Positions 47,750 through 56,212 of a stretch of DNA of 64,000 nt are shown here, in pieces (the first letter of the stretch is position 1; every line of letters begins with the position of its first letter). The position numbers and the translations under genes are program-made. The DNA lies in the NCBI GenBank assembly GCA_016721425.1, contig JADKID010000011.1:62001-126000 (forward strand), written 5' to 3'. The stretch comes from Bryobacterales bacterium (GTDB lineage: Bacteria; Acidobacteriota; Terriglobia; Bryobacterales; Bryobacteraceae). The notes below the pieces were generated by a model that did no database searches, was not told where the DNA came from, and saw nothing but the letters and a program-made list of their open reading frames with translations.

Positions 47750-48847
47750 GTGAACCCGAAACGTGATCTGTGGTGGACCGTGGCCCTGGAGGCCGCGCTC
47801 TACTTCTCCTGCCCGGCCTGGCTATTGACCGATCGCGAATGGCCGCCGAATCATCCCGCTCAGTTCGCGCTCGCTCTATTCATCGGGGCCACCGCGGCGC
47901 TACTTCTCTGTCACGTCCTGCCGGCACTCTGCGTGCCCGCCCTCTCCGCCGCAATGGACACCCGCGTGGGCCGCCTCATCCGCTGGCCGCTCGGCATCTG
48001 GTTCTGCGTCGGCGCCGCAACGTGGCTGGGCCAATTGGGCGCCATCATGGCTCTTTTCCTCCGGCCTGACTTCGCTGCCACGGACCCGGATCAACTCGCC
48101 CCCCGCGCTATCGCAGCCGGCCTTGGTCTGATCTGCGTGATGGCTGCCCTCATGCCACCCTGGCAGCAACCTCTCACTGCAATCGCCCTGGGCGTCGGCG
48201 TCTCTCTTGTGGGCGCTTCCTTCTGGGTGCAATTGCCCGGCATGCACATCAGAAGCCAGAGCATGGTCACCGAAGCGCTGCTGGGTGACCCGGTACCGGT
48301 CGCGAAAGGAATTCTGCTCGCCGCTGCGCCCGCGGTGATTCTGGCCGTCAGGATCGGCAGAATGGGCGTGGAGCCCAGGCAGATCTGGCTGACCGGACTC
48401 GCCGGAATCTGGCTACCAGCCATCCTCTCAGTGACTCTGATGTCGTTTGCCAAAATCTGGGGCGCGCGGTTCTACTGGAGGCCCTCGCTGCCCATCGAGT
48501 TCCAGTACGCGTTCTGGTGGATGGTGGAACCCACCGGGAGGTCCGCCAGAGGCATCTGGCCCCTGAGTTTGACCTTATTAGCGCCCTGCCTCATCTGCGC
48601 CATCTGGATCAACGACGTATCGCGCAACTGGCCGTGGAATTGGCGAAAACTCTTAGCGCTTGTGGCATTGGCGGCCGTAGCCTGGTCGTTGATGGATGGC
48701 CCCGCCTGGCCCAATTCCCCGCAGAAGTGGCTCTGGTCCGTCGTGGCTGTCAGCGTGATCGCCGCCTTGGCCCGGCTCATGCTCCCGGGCCGCCGCGTCA
48801 GCACTGAGCTACCTCACCCCACCACCCCGTACCCCCCGGAAATATAG
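47750..48847 (+). CDS. Polytopic membrane protein of unknown function
   Basis: The GTG start gives VNPKRDLWWTVALEAALYFSCPAWLL; 365 residues with about nine hydrophobic segments (for example FALALFIGATAALLLCHVLPAL, LGIWFCVGAATWLGQLGAIMAL, ILLAAAPAVILAVRIG). The C-terminal end is basic and Pro-rich. There is no signature I can name; several loops are Trp/Pro-rich. The last 34 bases overlap the convergent CBS-domain gene. Confidence 0.65.
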   Translation: MNPKRDLWWTVALEAALYFSCPAWLLTDREWPPNHPAQFALALFIGATAALLLCHVLPALCVPALSAAMDTRVGRLIRWPLGIWFCVGAATWLGQLGAIMALFLRPDFAATDPDQLAPRAIAAGLGLICVMAALMPPWQQPLTAIALGVGVSLVGASFWVQLPGMHIRSQSMVTEALLGDPVPVAKGILLAAAPAVILAVRIGRMGVEPRQIWLTGLAGIWLPAILSVTLMSFAKIWGARFYWRPSLPIEFQYAFWWMVEPTGRSARGIWPLSLTLLAPCLICAIWINDVSRNWPWNWRKLLALVALAAVAWSLMDGPAWPNSPQKWLWSVVAVSVIAALARLMLPGRRVSTELPHPTTPYPPEI

Positions 48848-49269
48848 CTCGTCAAATGCGCGATCGTCTCCTCATGCAGCGAGATCGTCCACTTCACCAG
48901 ATCCCCAATCGATAACACCCCCACCACGCGCTCCCCCTCCACCACCGGCAAATGCCGGATCCGCCGCTCCGTCATCAGGCGCATCGCCCCTTCCACCGTC
49001 TCCTCCGCCGTCGCCGTCACCACATCGGCCGTCATGATCTCGTCCACCCGCGTATCCTTCGACGAGTGCCCCTTCAAGATCACTTTCCGCGTGTAATCGC
49101 GCTCGCTGATGATCCCCAGCAACTGCCCGTCGCTCATCACAAGCAGCGCCCCCACACCCTTCTCCGCCATCTCCGCAATCGCGTCAAATACCGACGCCGA
49201 TGGAGCCACGCTCCAAACCGAGCCGCCCTTCTCGCCCAGCAACGATCCAATTTTGGCAGTCGCTTTCAT
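48814..49269 (-). CDS. Tandem CBS-domain protein
   Basis: 151 residues composed of two CBS motifs: VWSVAPSASVFDAIAEMAEKGVGALLVMSDGQLLGIISERDYTRKV and VDEIMTADVVTATAEETVEGAMRLMTERRIRHLPVVEGERVVGVLSIGDLVKW. Such pairs bind adenosine nucleotides and regulate partner proteins. It lies 14 bases downstream of korB, suggesting one operon with the 2-oxoacid oxidoreductase and perhaps an energy-sensing role. Confidence 0.92.
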   Translation of the reverse strand: MKATAKIGSLLGEKGGSVWSVAPSASVFDAIAEMAEKGVGALLVMSDGQLLGIISERDYTRKVILKGHSSKDTRVDEIMTADVVTATAEETVEGAMRLMTERRIRHLPVVEGERVVGVLSIGDLVKWTISLHEETIAHLTSYISGGYGVVG

Positions 49270-49283
49270 GTCGCACTCCTTGA

Positions 49284-50321
49284 TTACCGGAACTCTTCCA
49301 CGATCTGCGCCAATACCTCGCGCGAAGGCCGCACCCGGCTTTCCGGCAGCGTCGCCAAAGGCGAATTCACAATCTCCAGTCCATCCATGAAATTCGGCCG
49401 CGCCGGGTCCACATACAGAATCCCCGTCACCACCTCCTGCCGCTCCGCCGCCTCATGCAGCACCGTCACCGCCCGCATCCGGCTCGTCGGATCGTAGTCC
49501 GCGCCCAGCTTCCGCAGCACCAGCGTCGATCCGTCATGCATTTCCACCGTCCGCGTCTCGCCCTCCCCGATCTCTACTTCGATATCGCTGAACCCCGGCA
49601 CGAAATCCAGCTCGTGCAGCGGCTCCTCGTGGTCTTTCATGTACGCATACGATTTTGTCGAGCCCACATGATCGTTGAACGTCACGCACGGCGAAATCAC
49701 GTCGATCACCGATAATCCGTTGTGCGCAATCGCCGCCTTCAGGATCGCGCTCAACTGCCGCTTGTCCCCACTGAACGAGCGCGCCACCAGCGTCGCCCCC
49801 AGCTCCACGCCCATCAGGCAGCAGTCAATCGGCTGCAGTTCGTTCACCGTCCCCGTCTTCAGCGTCGCGCCCACGTCCGCCGTCGCCGAAAACTGCCCCT
49901 TCGTCAAGCCATACACGCCGTTGTTTTCAATGATGTAGATCAGCGGCATGTTTCGCCGCACCATGTGCAGGAACTGCCCGATCCCGATCGACGCCGTATC
50001 GCCATCACCGCTCACCACCACGCACTTCAGCGTGTGGTTCCCCAGCAGCGCCCCCGTCGCCACCGCCGGCGAGCGCCCATGCACCGCGTTAAACCCGTGC
50101 GACTGGCTCAGGAAATACGCCGGAGTCTTTGACGAGCACCCGATCCCCGAGAGCTTCGCCACCTGCGACGGCTCCACGCCCATCTCCCAGAACGCTTCAA
50201 TCAAGCGCTCCGTGATCGCGTTATGCCCGCACCCCGCGCACAGCGTCGTCTTCCCGCCGCGGTAATTCAATACCTCCAACCCAACCCGGTTCACCTTCTT
50301 CGGTGCTGCTGGCGCGCTCAT
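49284..50321 (-). CDS. korB: 2-oxoacid:ferredoxin oxidoreductase, beta subunit
   Basis: Thiamine-diphosphate-binding subunit of 2-oxoglutarate (or related 2-oxoacid) ferredoxin oxidoreductase. It contains TTLCAGCGHNAITERL, the TPP motif VVSGDGDTASIGIGQFLHMVRRN, and IYIIENNGVYGLTKGQFSATADVG. The C-terminal part includes DPTSRMRAVTVLHEAAERQEVVTGILYVDP, typical of KorB. Length 345. It overlaps korA by ATGA. An oxygen-tolerant two-subunit Kor of this kind operates in the TCA cycle of many soil aerobes. Confidence 0.95.
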   Translation of the reverse strand: MSAPAAPKKVNRVGLEVLNYRGGKTTLCAGCGHNAITERLIEAFWEMGVEPSQVAKLSGIGCSSKTPAYFLSQSHGFNAVHGRSPAVATGALLGNHTLKCVVVSGDGDTASIGIGQFLHMVRRNMPLIYIIENNGVYGLTKGQFSATADVGATLKTGTVNELQPIDCCLMGVELGATLVARSFSGDKRQLSAILKAAIAHNGLSVIDVISPCVTFNDHVGSTKSYAYMKDHEEPLHELDFVPGFSDIEVEIGEGETRTVEMHDGSTLVLRKLGADYDPTSRMRAVTVLHEAAERQEVVTGILYVDPARPNFMDGLEIVNSPLATLPESRVRPSREVLAQIVEEFR

Positions 50322-52147
50322 AGTCCCTCCTGCCGCACGATGTCGTCCGTCACAGTCCGCGCGTCCAGCGGCATCCCGCCGTAGTACCGCACGCTACGCA
50401 ACTTCGCCACCCGCTCCACGCCCAGGTCCAGCTTCATCAGCGCCAGCAACTGCGCGTCCCGGTTCTGATCGATCACGTAGACCCGCTCGTGCCGGTCGAT
50501 AAACTCGCCCAGCCCGTCCGCAAAGGGATACGCCTTCAGCCGCAGCACGCTCACCTTCGTGCCATACTCCCGGCCGAGCTGATCCCGGCTCTCCTCCATC
50601 GCATAACGCGATGTCCCGCAGCTCACCACGCCAATCGTGGCGCCCTCGCTCAACTGCACATCCGGCGCCGGCAGCGCCCGCCGCAGCGATTCAAACTTGC
50701 GCGTCAACCGGTCCAGGTTGTTCGCCCAGTCGTCCTCGCGCTCGCTATACGCCGCCTTGTCGTTGTGCCCCGTCCCGCGTGTGAAATACGCCGCCGCCTG
50801 ATGCCGCGTGCCCGGCAATGTCCGGTACGGCACGCCGTCCCCGTCCACGTCCTTATACCGCGCAAACCCGCCCAGCCGGTCCAGATCCTCGGCCGTCAAC
50901 ACCTTGCCCCGCGCAATCGGAGTCTCCGGATACGGAAACTCGTCCGCCATCCAGTTGTTCATGCCCAGGTCCAGATCCAGATTCACAAACACCGGAGTCT
51001 GGAACAGTTCGGCCGTATCAAACGCCGCCTGCGACAACGTGAAGCACTCCTCCGGCGAAGAAGGGAAATACACAGGATGCTTCGTGTCACCGTGCGAGAG
51101 CAGCGCGTTGCTCATAATGTCGCCCTGCATCGTCCGCGTCGGCAGTCCCGTCGATGGGCCCACCCTCTGCACATCAATCACCACCACCGGGATCTCCGCG
51201 AAATACGCCAATCCGATGAACTCACTCATCAGCGACACGCCCGGCCCAGACGTGCACGTCATCGAGCGCGCACCCACCCAGCCCGCGCCAATCGCCATCC
51301 CGATCGCCGCCAGTTCATCCTCCGCCTGCACCACCGCATACGTCCCCGCGCCCGTCTCCGCATCGCGCCGGAACCGGCCCAGGTAGTGGATCAGCGCCTC
51401 CGCCAGCGACGACGATGGCGTAATCGGATACCACGTCAACACCGTCACGCCGGCAAACATGCACCCCAGCGCCGCCGCCGTGTTGCCTTCGATAATCATC
51501 TTGCCCGCCGTGCGGTCCATCGGCGCCACCCAGCAGGCGTCCGTCTTCGTCAGGTTCTCCTCGGCGTACTTCTTCCCGGCCAGCACCGCGCCCCAGTTCA
51601 GATCCGCGGCCTTCTTTTTCTTGGGTCCAAACTGCTTATACAGCGCCTTGTGCATCTCCTCCAGGTCAATCCCCAGCAGATGCGCCGCCACGCCGTCGTA
51701 CAGCATGTTCTTCACCAGCTTCCGGAGCTTCGCCTCCGGACACACCGGCCCCACCAGCTGGTCAAACGGCACCGGATAAAAGTGCAGGTCCTCCCGCAAC
51801 TCGCTCAACTTCAGCGGAGCGTCATAGATCACCGCCGAGCCCGCCGCCAGCTTCAGCACATCTTCCTGTGCCGTCTCCGCGTTCATCGCGATGAAGAAGT
51901 CGATCTCCTTCTTCCGCCCGATGTACCCCTGATGGCTGGCGCGGATGGTAAACCACGTCGGCAACCCCGCGATATTCGATGGAAACAGATTCTTGCCCGA
52001 GACGGGCACACCCATCTGAAAGATGGATCGCATCAGCACAGTGTTCGCCGTCTGGCTCCCAGAGCCATTCACGGTGGCAACCTGAATGCTGAAATCGTTG
52101 ACCTTCACCCCCACAGACATGGGTGGGGCGATTAGACTGGCTTGCAT
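50318..52147 (-). CDS. korA: 2-oxoacid:ferredoxin oxidoreductase, fused gamma-alpha subunit
   Basis: 609 residues. The gamma domain (about 15-200) begins NDFSIQVATVNGSGSQTANTVLMRSIFQMG and contains NLFPSNIAGLPTWFTIRAS. The alpha/pyrimidine domain starts at IIEGNTAAALGCMFAGVTVLTWYPITPSSSLAEAL, with EDELAAIGMAIGAGWVGARSMTCTSGPGVSLMSEFIGLAYFAEIPVVVIDVQRVGPSTGLPTRTMQGD. GGAGG is found ten bases before the ATG. It pairs with korB as alpha2beta2 enzyme. No ferredoxin gene is adjacent. Confidence 0.95.
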   Translation of the reverse strand: MQASLIAPPMSVGVKVNDFSIQVATVNGSGSQTANTVLMRSIFQMGVPVSGKNLFPSNIAGLPTWFTIRASHQGYIGRKKEIDFFIAMNAETAQEDVLKLAAGSAVIYDAPLKLSELREDLHFYPVPFDQLVGPVCPEAKLRKLVKNMLYDGVAAHLLGIDLEEMHKALYKQFGPKKKKAADLNWGAVLAGKKYAEENLTKTDACWVAPMDRTAGKMIIEGNTAAALGCMFAGVTVLTWYPITPSSSLAEALIHYLGRFRRDAETGAGTYAVVQAEDELAAIGMAIGAGWVGARSMTCTSGPGVSLMSEFIGLAYFAEIPVVVIDVQRVGPSTGLPTRTMQGDIMSNALLSHGDTKHPVYFPSSPEECFTLSQAAFDTAELFQTPVFVNLDLDLGMNNWMADEFPYPETPIARGKVLTAEDLDRLGGFARYKDVDGDGVPYRTLPGTRHQAAAYFTRGTGHNDKAAYSEREDDWANNLDRLTRKFESLRRALPAPDVQLSEGATIGVVSCGTSRYAMEESRDQLGREYGTKVSVLRLKAYPFADGLGEFIDRHERVYVIDQNRDAQLLALMKLDLGVERVAKLRSVRYYGGMPLDARTVTDDIVRQEGL

Positions 52148-52334
52148 CCCTAGCCCGCCTCCTTACTTGGTGGGTCAATTATATGGCAGCCGCAGCCCAG
52201 CCGCCAGTAAAAATCACTTTCCCCTCCAGTTTCGCCCCCGCCCGCCATCGTCCTCGTCGCCGCGGCCGCATTCGCCGGAGGCATTGAGGGACTCCCCGGC
52301 ATCGGCGAAAAGCGGCTTGGTATGATGTGTGACC

Positions 52335-52538
52335 ATGTGGCGTAGCTTCTCCGAACTGGCGAGACCTCATACGCGGAGCGTCTGGGTCACCCTCACCGTT
52401 GCCATACTGTTGGCGTCCTGCGCGAACCAGTACCGTGTTTACCGTGTTTTGTCTTACTTCGGTTACCGGGTCACACTGCCCCCGAGCGCGAAGGCATCCG
52501 CCACGCACTGCGGGTTCGGGTTGCCGTTGCCTCGGTAG
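52335..52538 (+). CDS. Doubtful 67-residue lipoprotein-like frame
   Basis: The frame begins MWRSFSELARPHTRSVWVTLTVAILLASC, which reads as a signal peptide with lipobox LLASC, followed by about 40 residues without recognisable features. There is no good ribosome-binding site, and the rest has atypical composition. It could be a decayed or fortuitous lipoprotein. Confidence 0.2.
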   Translation: MWRSFSELARPHTRSVWVTLTVAILLASCANQYRVYRVLSYFGYRVTLPPSAKASATHCGFGLPLPR

Positions 52539-52747
52539 TCCTTCGGAGCCGGGCAGTACAGATCTCCCGTTTGCTCAAAAACCAAGCCGTCTGAATAGGC
52601 TGTTCACAACCTACGAAAATATCGCTATCTCCCGTCCTTTCAACCACCTCCAGCCCGCCAACTCCCTCCGGATTTGGTCCGCGCCACTATAATGGAATCA
52701 GGAGTAAATCGCCGGCCGGCTTGAGACTCCCATCGCCGATCAGTAGA

Positions 52748-52952
52748 GCGGCAGCCGCAAAGACGTGGCTGTTTCCTACGCGGGCCACCGTTCAGGACGG
52801 TGCGCGCAAAACCGGTTTTTGTCCCGATCAGCTCGAAAAATACGGGGCTCCGCAAGAGCCCCGGGCGAATCAACCTGCCCGTCGCCTCGGATATCGCAAA
52901 AGACCCGGTCCGCTCCCAAAACAGGGGAGTAAACCGGGTCTTTCTCCGAGGC
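52748..52952. repeat. Six consecutive stem-loops, possible structured RNA
   Basis: Perfect arms: GCGGC/GCCGC (52748-52758), CACCGT/ACGGTG (52786-52802), AAAACCGGTTTT (52808-52819), GGGGCTC/GAGCCCC (52844-52862), CGGGC/GCCCG (52862-52881). Last comes a triple-nested element (52884-52952) with arms GCCTCGGA/TCCGAGGC, AAAGACCCGGT/ACCGGGTCTTT and CTCCC/GGGAG. Together 24 base pairs form the last element. No protein frame explains it. A non-coding RNA, a palindromic mobile-element remnant or a dense terminator region are alternatives; strand is uncertain. Confidence 0.55.
52836..52862 (-). terminator. Terminator-like hairpin on the minus strand
   Basis: GGGGCTC TTGCG GAGCCCC followed by GTATTTTTC on the minus strand: 7-bp perfect stem, 5-base loop, five T. 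No annotated minus-strand gene ends here, so it would terminate an unannotated transcript, for example a small RNA starting in the structured region. Confidence 0.5.
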
Positions 52953-53162
52953 CGTAGTGTGTCCACTCCCACCCCCTAAGCCCTCCCCCACTCACCCCCA
53001 TCACAAAAAGCCATTCACACCAATTTTCAATTCTTTTTCATCGTCCCTATCTCTTTTCTTTCCAAACGCTTCACCCCCCTCGCCGCCCGGCCGCCGCCCA
53101 GCCCAATCACCGAATTCCTTGCCCCCCTCAGCTACAATCGGCGCGGAGGTTTAGACGTACCC

Positions 53163-54230
53163 ATGAGACCAACGATCATCCCTATCCGCACTTATGCCGC
53201 CGAGCCCAATCCCTGCGCGCCCGCCCCCGCCGGGGCCCTGCATCTCGCCGCCCAGATGCGCCGCCGCATCATCGGCCAGTCCGATGCCATCGACGCCATT
53301 GTGCCCTACGTCGAGCTCTTCGAGGCCGGTCTCGCCCCCGAGGGCCGCCCCGTTGGCGTCTTCCTCCTGCTCGGCCCCACCGGCACCGGCAAGACCCGCA
53401 CCGTCGAAGCCCTCGCCGAAGCCATCCACGGCTCCGAGCGCCACGTCGTCCGCATCGATTGCGGCGAGTTCCAGCTCGAGCACGAAACCGCCAAGCTCAT
53501 CGGCGCGCCCCCCGGCTATCTCGGCCACCGCGAGACTCAGCCCATGATCAGCCAGCAGAAACTCAACGCCGTCCAGAGCGATCGCTCCGGCCTCTCCATC
53601 GTTCTCTTCGACGAGGTGGAAAAGGCCGCTCCCTCGCTCGCGCGACTCCTGCTCGGCGTCCTCGACAAAGCCACCCTCAAGCTCGGCGACAACTCCTCCG
53701 TCAACTTCGAGCGATCCCTCATCTTCCTCACCTCCAACCTCGGCGCCCGCGAGATGGCCCGCGAGCTCACAGACCGGGTCGGCTTCGCCGCCAATCTCGA
53801 TGCCCTGGCCGATCCTGCCCGCCTCCACGCCATCAGCCTCAACGCCGTCCGCCGCCGCTTCTCCCCCGAGTTCGTCAACCGCATCGATCGCGCCATCACC
53901 TACCACCCCCTCGATGCCGACGCCATCCAGGAGATCCTCCGTCTCCAGATCACCGCCCTCAACGCCATGCTTGAGGATCGTCTCGGCGGCGCCGCCTTCC
54001 AGCTCATCCTCAGCCCCGCCGCCAACCGCTTCCTCACCGAACACGGCACCAGCCCCGAATACGGCGCCCGCGAGCTCAAGCGCGTCATCCACCGCCACAT
54101 CATCCAGCCCGTCGCCCAGCTCGTCCTCCGCCGCCTCACCGTCGGGGAGCGCCACATCCACGTCGATCACCAGCACGGCGGCGACACCCTGTCCTTCTAC
54201 TCCACCGACAAACTGCCCCTCGCCGCCTGA
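53163..54230 (+). CDS. Stand-alone ClpA/B-type AAA+ ATPase (D2-like module)
   Basis: 355 residues equal to the second ATPase ring of ClpB plus the D2-small domain, without the N-domain, D1 or middle domain. Walker A GPTGTGKT lies near residue 73, the pore loop has GAPPGYLG, and Walker B is SIVLFDEVEKA. SLIFLTSNLGAREMA, RRFSPEFVNRID (arginine-finger helix) and sensor-2 GARELKRVIHRHI are all intact, so ATPase activity is expected. It might be an unfoldase acting with a local partner. GGAGG lies 13 bases from the ATG. Its 3' end overlaps the MFS gene by 34 bases. Confidence 0.88.
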   Translation: MRPTIIPIRTYAAEPNPCAPAPAGALHLAAQMRRRIIGQSDAIDAIVPYVELFEAGLAPEGRPVGVFLLLGPTGTGKTRTVEALAEAIHGSERHVVRIDCGEFQLEHETAKLIGAPPGYLGHRETQPMISQQKLNAVQSDRSGLSIVLFDEVEKAAPSLARLLLGVLDKATLKLGDNSSVNFERSLIFLTSNLGAREMARELTDRVGFAANLDALADPARLHAISLNAVRRRFSPEFVNRIDRAITYHPLDADAIQEILRLQITALNAMLEDRLGGAAFQLILSPAANRFLTEHGTSPEYGARELKRVIHRHIIQPVAQLVLRRLTVGERHIHVDHQHGGDTLSFYSTDKLPLAA

Positions 54231-55417
54231 GGCCGGTTCACCCACAGCCACACCGCAAACCCCACCAGCGGGATCACCGTCGCCGCCAGAAACGCCATAT
54301 GCCACTCCCGCGCATCCATCATGCGCCCGAACACCGGCATCGAAAGCGCCACAAACGCCGACCATGATCCCGCCCCCAACCCCGCAATCAGCCCCGCGTT
54401 CGCCGGCGTGAATACATAGGTCGCATAGCTGATGGAGACAATCACGTTGCCGCCCGCCACGAACATCGCCCAGAACAGCAGCAACAACAGCGCCCCGAAC
54501 GATTCCAAGTGGCTCCCCAGCGCCAATGGCAGAGTCCCCACCACCGCAGCCAGCGTCATCCAGCGGTACACCTGCACCGGATCCCGCCCGCCCATCCGCA
54601 GCCGGTCCGTCGTCCAGCCCCACAGGAAATACCCGCACTCCCAGCCCAACGGCGGGATCCACAACACCATCCCCAGCTCCACCTGCGTCTTGCCCAACGC
54701 CCGCGAGAAATACAGCGGAGCCTGATACATCACAAACGCCAGAGGCAGGCACCCCATCGCGTAGGACGCCATAAAGCCCCACAGCCGCGCGTCCCGCCAG
54801 TTGATCCGCCCCGCCTCCGCCCGCTCCACCTCCGTCCGCACGCTGCGCAACTCAGGCCGCCGGCTGATCCACCACCACGCCACCAGCCACAGCGCCCCCA
54901 CCAGGCCGGTGAACAGAAACGCCGCGCGCCACCCGAATACCTGATACACCGGCGTCACAATCAGCGGAGTCAGCACGGCTCCCAGCGACCCGCCGCTATA
55001 CGCAATCGCCACCCCGCGCGAGCGCAGCCGCGCCGGCAGAGTCTGCACCACAGTCCGCAACCCGCCCGGAAACGTAGCCCCCTCGCCAAACCCCAGCGCC
55101 GCCCGCGCCACCACAAAGCCCACAAACCCCGCCACCAACGCGTGCGATGCCGAGGCCACCGTCCAGAACGCCACGGCCACCAGCATCCCGTTCCGTACGC
55201 CCCACCGGTCCAGCCACCGTCCCCACAACGGATTGCCCGCCATGTATGCCAGCGAAAATGCAGAGATGATGAAGCCGTACTGCTCCCCGCTCAGTCCACA
55301 TTCGGCCAGGATCGTTGGCGCCAGCAACGCCAGCGTGTTGCGGTCGATGTAGCTGATCAATGAGACCAGCAGCATCGCGCCCGCTGGCACCCACTGTCGC
55401 CAAGGCACATTCGGCAT
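54197..55417 (-). CDS. MFS transporter, ACS/hexuronate-like
   Basis: 406 residues, about 12 membrane helices. It begins VPWRQWVPAGAMLLVSLISYIDRNTLALLAPTILAECGLS and carries GNPLWGRWLDRWGVRNGMLVAVAFW (motif A) and ALGFGEGATFPGGLRTVVQTLPARLRSRGVAIAYSGGSLGAVLTPL, typical of anion:cation symporters of the ACS family (hexuronate, aldohexuronate, phthalate). The substrate is not assigned; the nearby sugar-modifying operon suggests a sugar acid. Convergent overlap of 34 bases with the ClpB-like gene. Confidence 0.88.
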   Translation of the reverse strand: MPNVPWRQWVPAGAMLLVSLISYIDRNTLALLAPTILAECGLSGEQYGFIISAFSLAYMAGNPLWGRWLDRWGVRNGMLVAVAFWTVASASHALVAGFVGFVVARAALGFGEGATFPGGLRTVVQTLPARLRSRGVAIAYSGGSLGAVLTPLIVTPVYQVFGWRAAFLFTGLVGALWLVAWWWISRRPELRSVRTEVERAEAGRINWRDARLWGFMASYAMGCLPLAFVMYQAPLYFSRALGKTQVELGMVLWIPPLGWECGYFLWGWTTDRLRMGGRDPVQVYRWMTLAAVVGTLPLALGSHLESFGALLLLLFWAMFVAGGNVIVSISYATYVFTPANAGLIAGLGAGSWSAFVALSMPVFGRMMDAREWHMAFLAATVIPLVGFAVWLWVNRPQAARGSLSVE

Positions 55418-55525
55418 AGGTTGTAGTGTAGCGATTCATCCCGCCAGACCGCCGGTTCATCCGGAATTCCGACGCCCCGTCCGGAATCCGCACCGAATCC
55501 CCCCGCCTGGCCCGACACTCGTCTC

Positions 55526-56197
55526 ATGAAGAAAACCCTGTTCGCAGTCCTCCTCGCCGCCACTGGGATGTTGGGCGCCGAGCGCTTCGATCACATCGTC
55601 CGCAACGACTTCTTCGCAGGCTTCGCCGGCGATTCCGCCGCCCTCGCCCGCGCCATGAAGACTGCTGAGGACCACCTCAAGCAAAACCCCAAACACCCCG
55701 AAGCCCTCGTCTGGCACGGCTCCGGCCTGTTCTTCCAATCCGGCCAGGCTTTTCGCGCCGGCGATATGGCCAAGGGACAGGAACTCTGGAGTCGAGGCAT
55801 GGCCGAGATGGACGAAGGCATCGCCATCGCCCCGGACTCCATCGCCACTCGCGCCCCGCGCGGCGGTCTGATGATTTCCGTCTCCCGCGCCGTCCCCGAA
55901 GGCATGCGCGCCGAGCTCCTCAAGCGCGGCCTCGCCGATTACGTCCGCATCTTCGAGATGCAGAAGGACACCCTCGCCCAGCTCCCCACCCACCCCAAGG
56001 GCGAACTCCTCCTCGGTCTCGCCGACCTCCACGATCGCTCCGGCAACAAGGAGCAGTCGCTCGAATTCGTCCGCCGCGTCGCCGCCGAAATGCCCGCCAC
56101 CGCCTACGGCAAGCGCGCCCAGCAATGGCTCGATACCGGCGCCCTCCCCGCCGAACAGCGCTCCTGCATCGGCTGCCACACGGCCGGCGCCAAGTAA
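55526..56197 (+). CDS. Exported TPR-like protein with C-terminal CXXCH motif
   Basis: 223 residues: signal peptide MKKTLFAVLLAATGMLGAE, then helical repeats of TPR character (MKTAEDHLKQNPKHPEALVWHGSGLFFQ; SRGMAEMDEGIAIAPDSIATRAPRG), and near the end C214-x-x-C217-H218 (RSCIGCHTAGAK). CXXCH is the c-type haem attachment motif and the protein is exported, so one haem could be bound, with the axial ligands unclear. Alternatively the cysteines form a disulfide. It lies 15 bases before the LytS-like kinase and may be co-transcribed with it. Confidence 0.75.
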   Translation: MKKTLFAVLLAATGMLGAERFDHIVRNDFFAGFAGDSAALARAMKTAEDHLKQNPKHPEALVWHGSGLFFQSGQAFRAGDMAKGQELWSRGMAEMDEGIAIAPDSIATRAPRGGLMISVSRAVPEGMRAELLKRGLADYVRIFEMQKDTLAQLPTHPKGELLLGLADLHDRSGNKEQSLEFVRRVAAEMPATAYGKRAQQWLDTGALPAEQRSCIGCHTAGAK

Positions 56198-56212
56198 ACT
56201 GGAGTATCCGCC

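Larger units (their letters stand above)
52148..53162. other. 1-kb non-coding stretch
   Basis: No frame here has convincing protein character except a doubtful lipoprotein-like frame. The first 500 bases show no clear structure. A TATAAT box on the plus strand near 52690 has no good -35. The region 52748-52952 is packed with hairpins. The last 200 bases before the ClpB-like gene are pyrimidine-rich. Confidence 0.6.

Noticed and set aside
50489..52135. A 548-codon open frame antisense to korA
   Set aside because: Arg/His/Leu-rich shadow with no motif.
52640..52972. A 110-codon minus-strand frame across the hairpin region
   Set aside because: It reads straight through several perfect inverted repeats and has Arg/Gly-rich composition without any motif.
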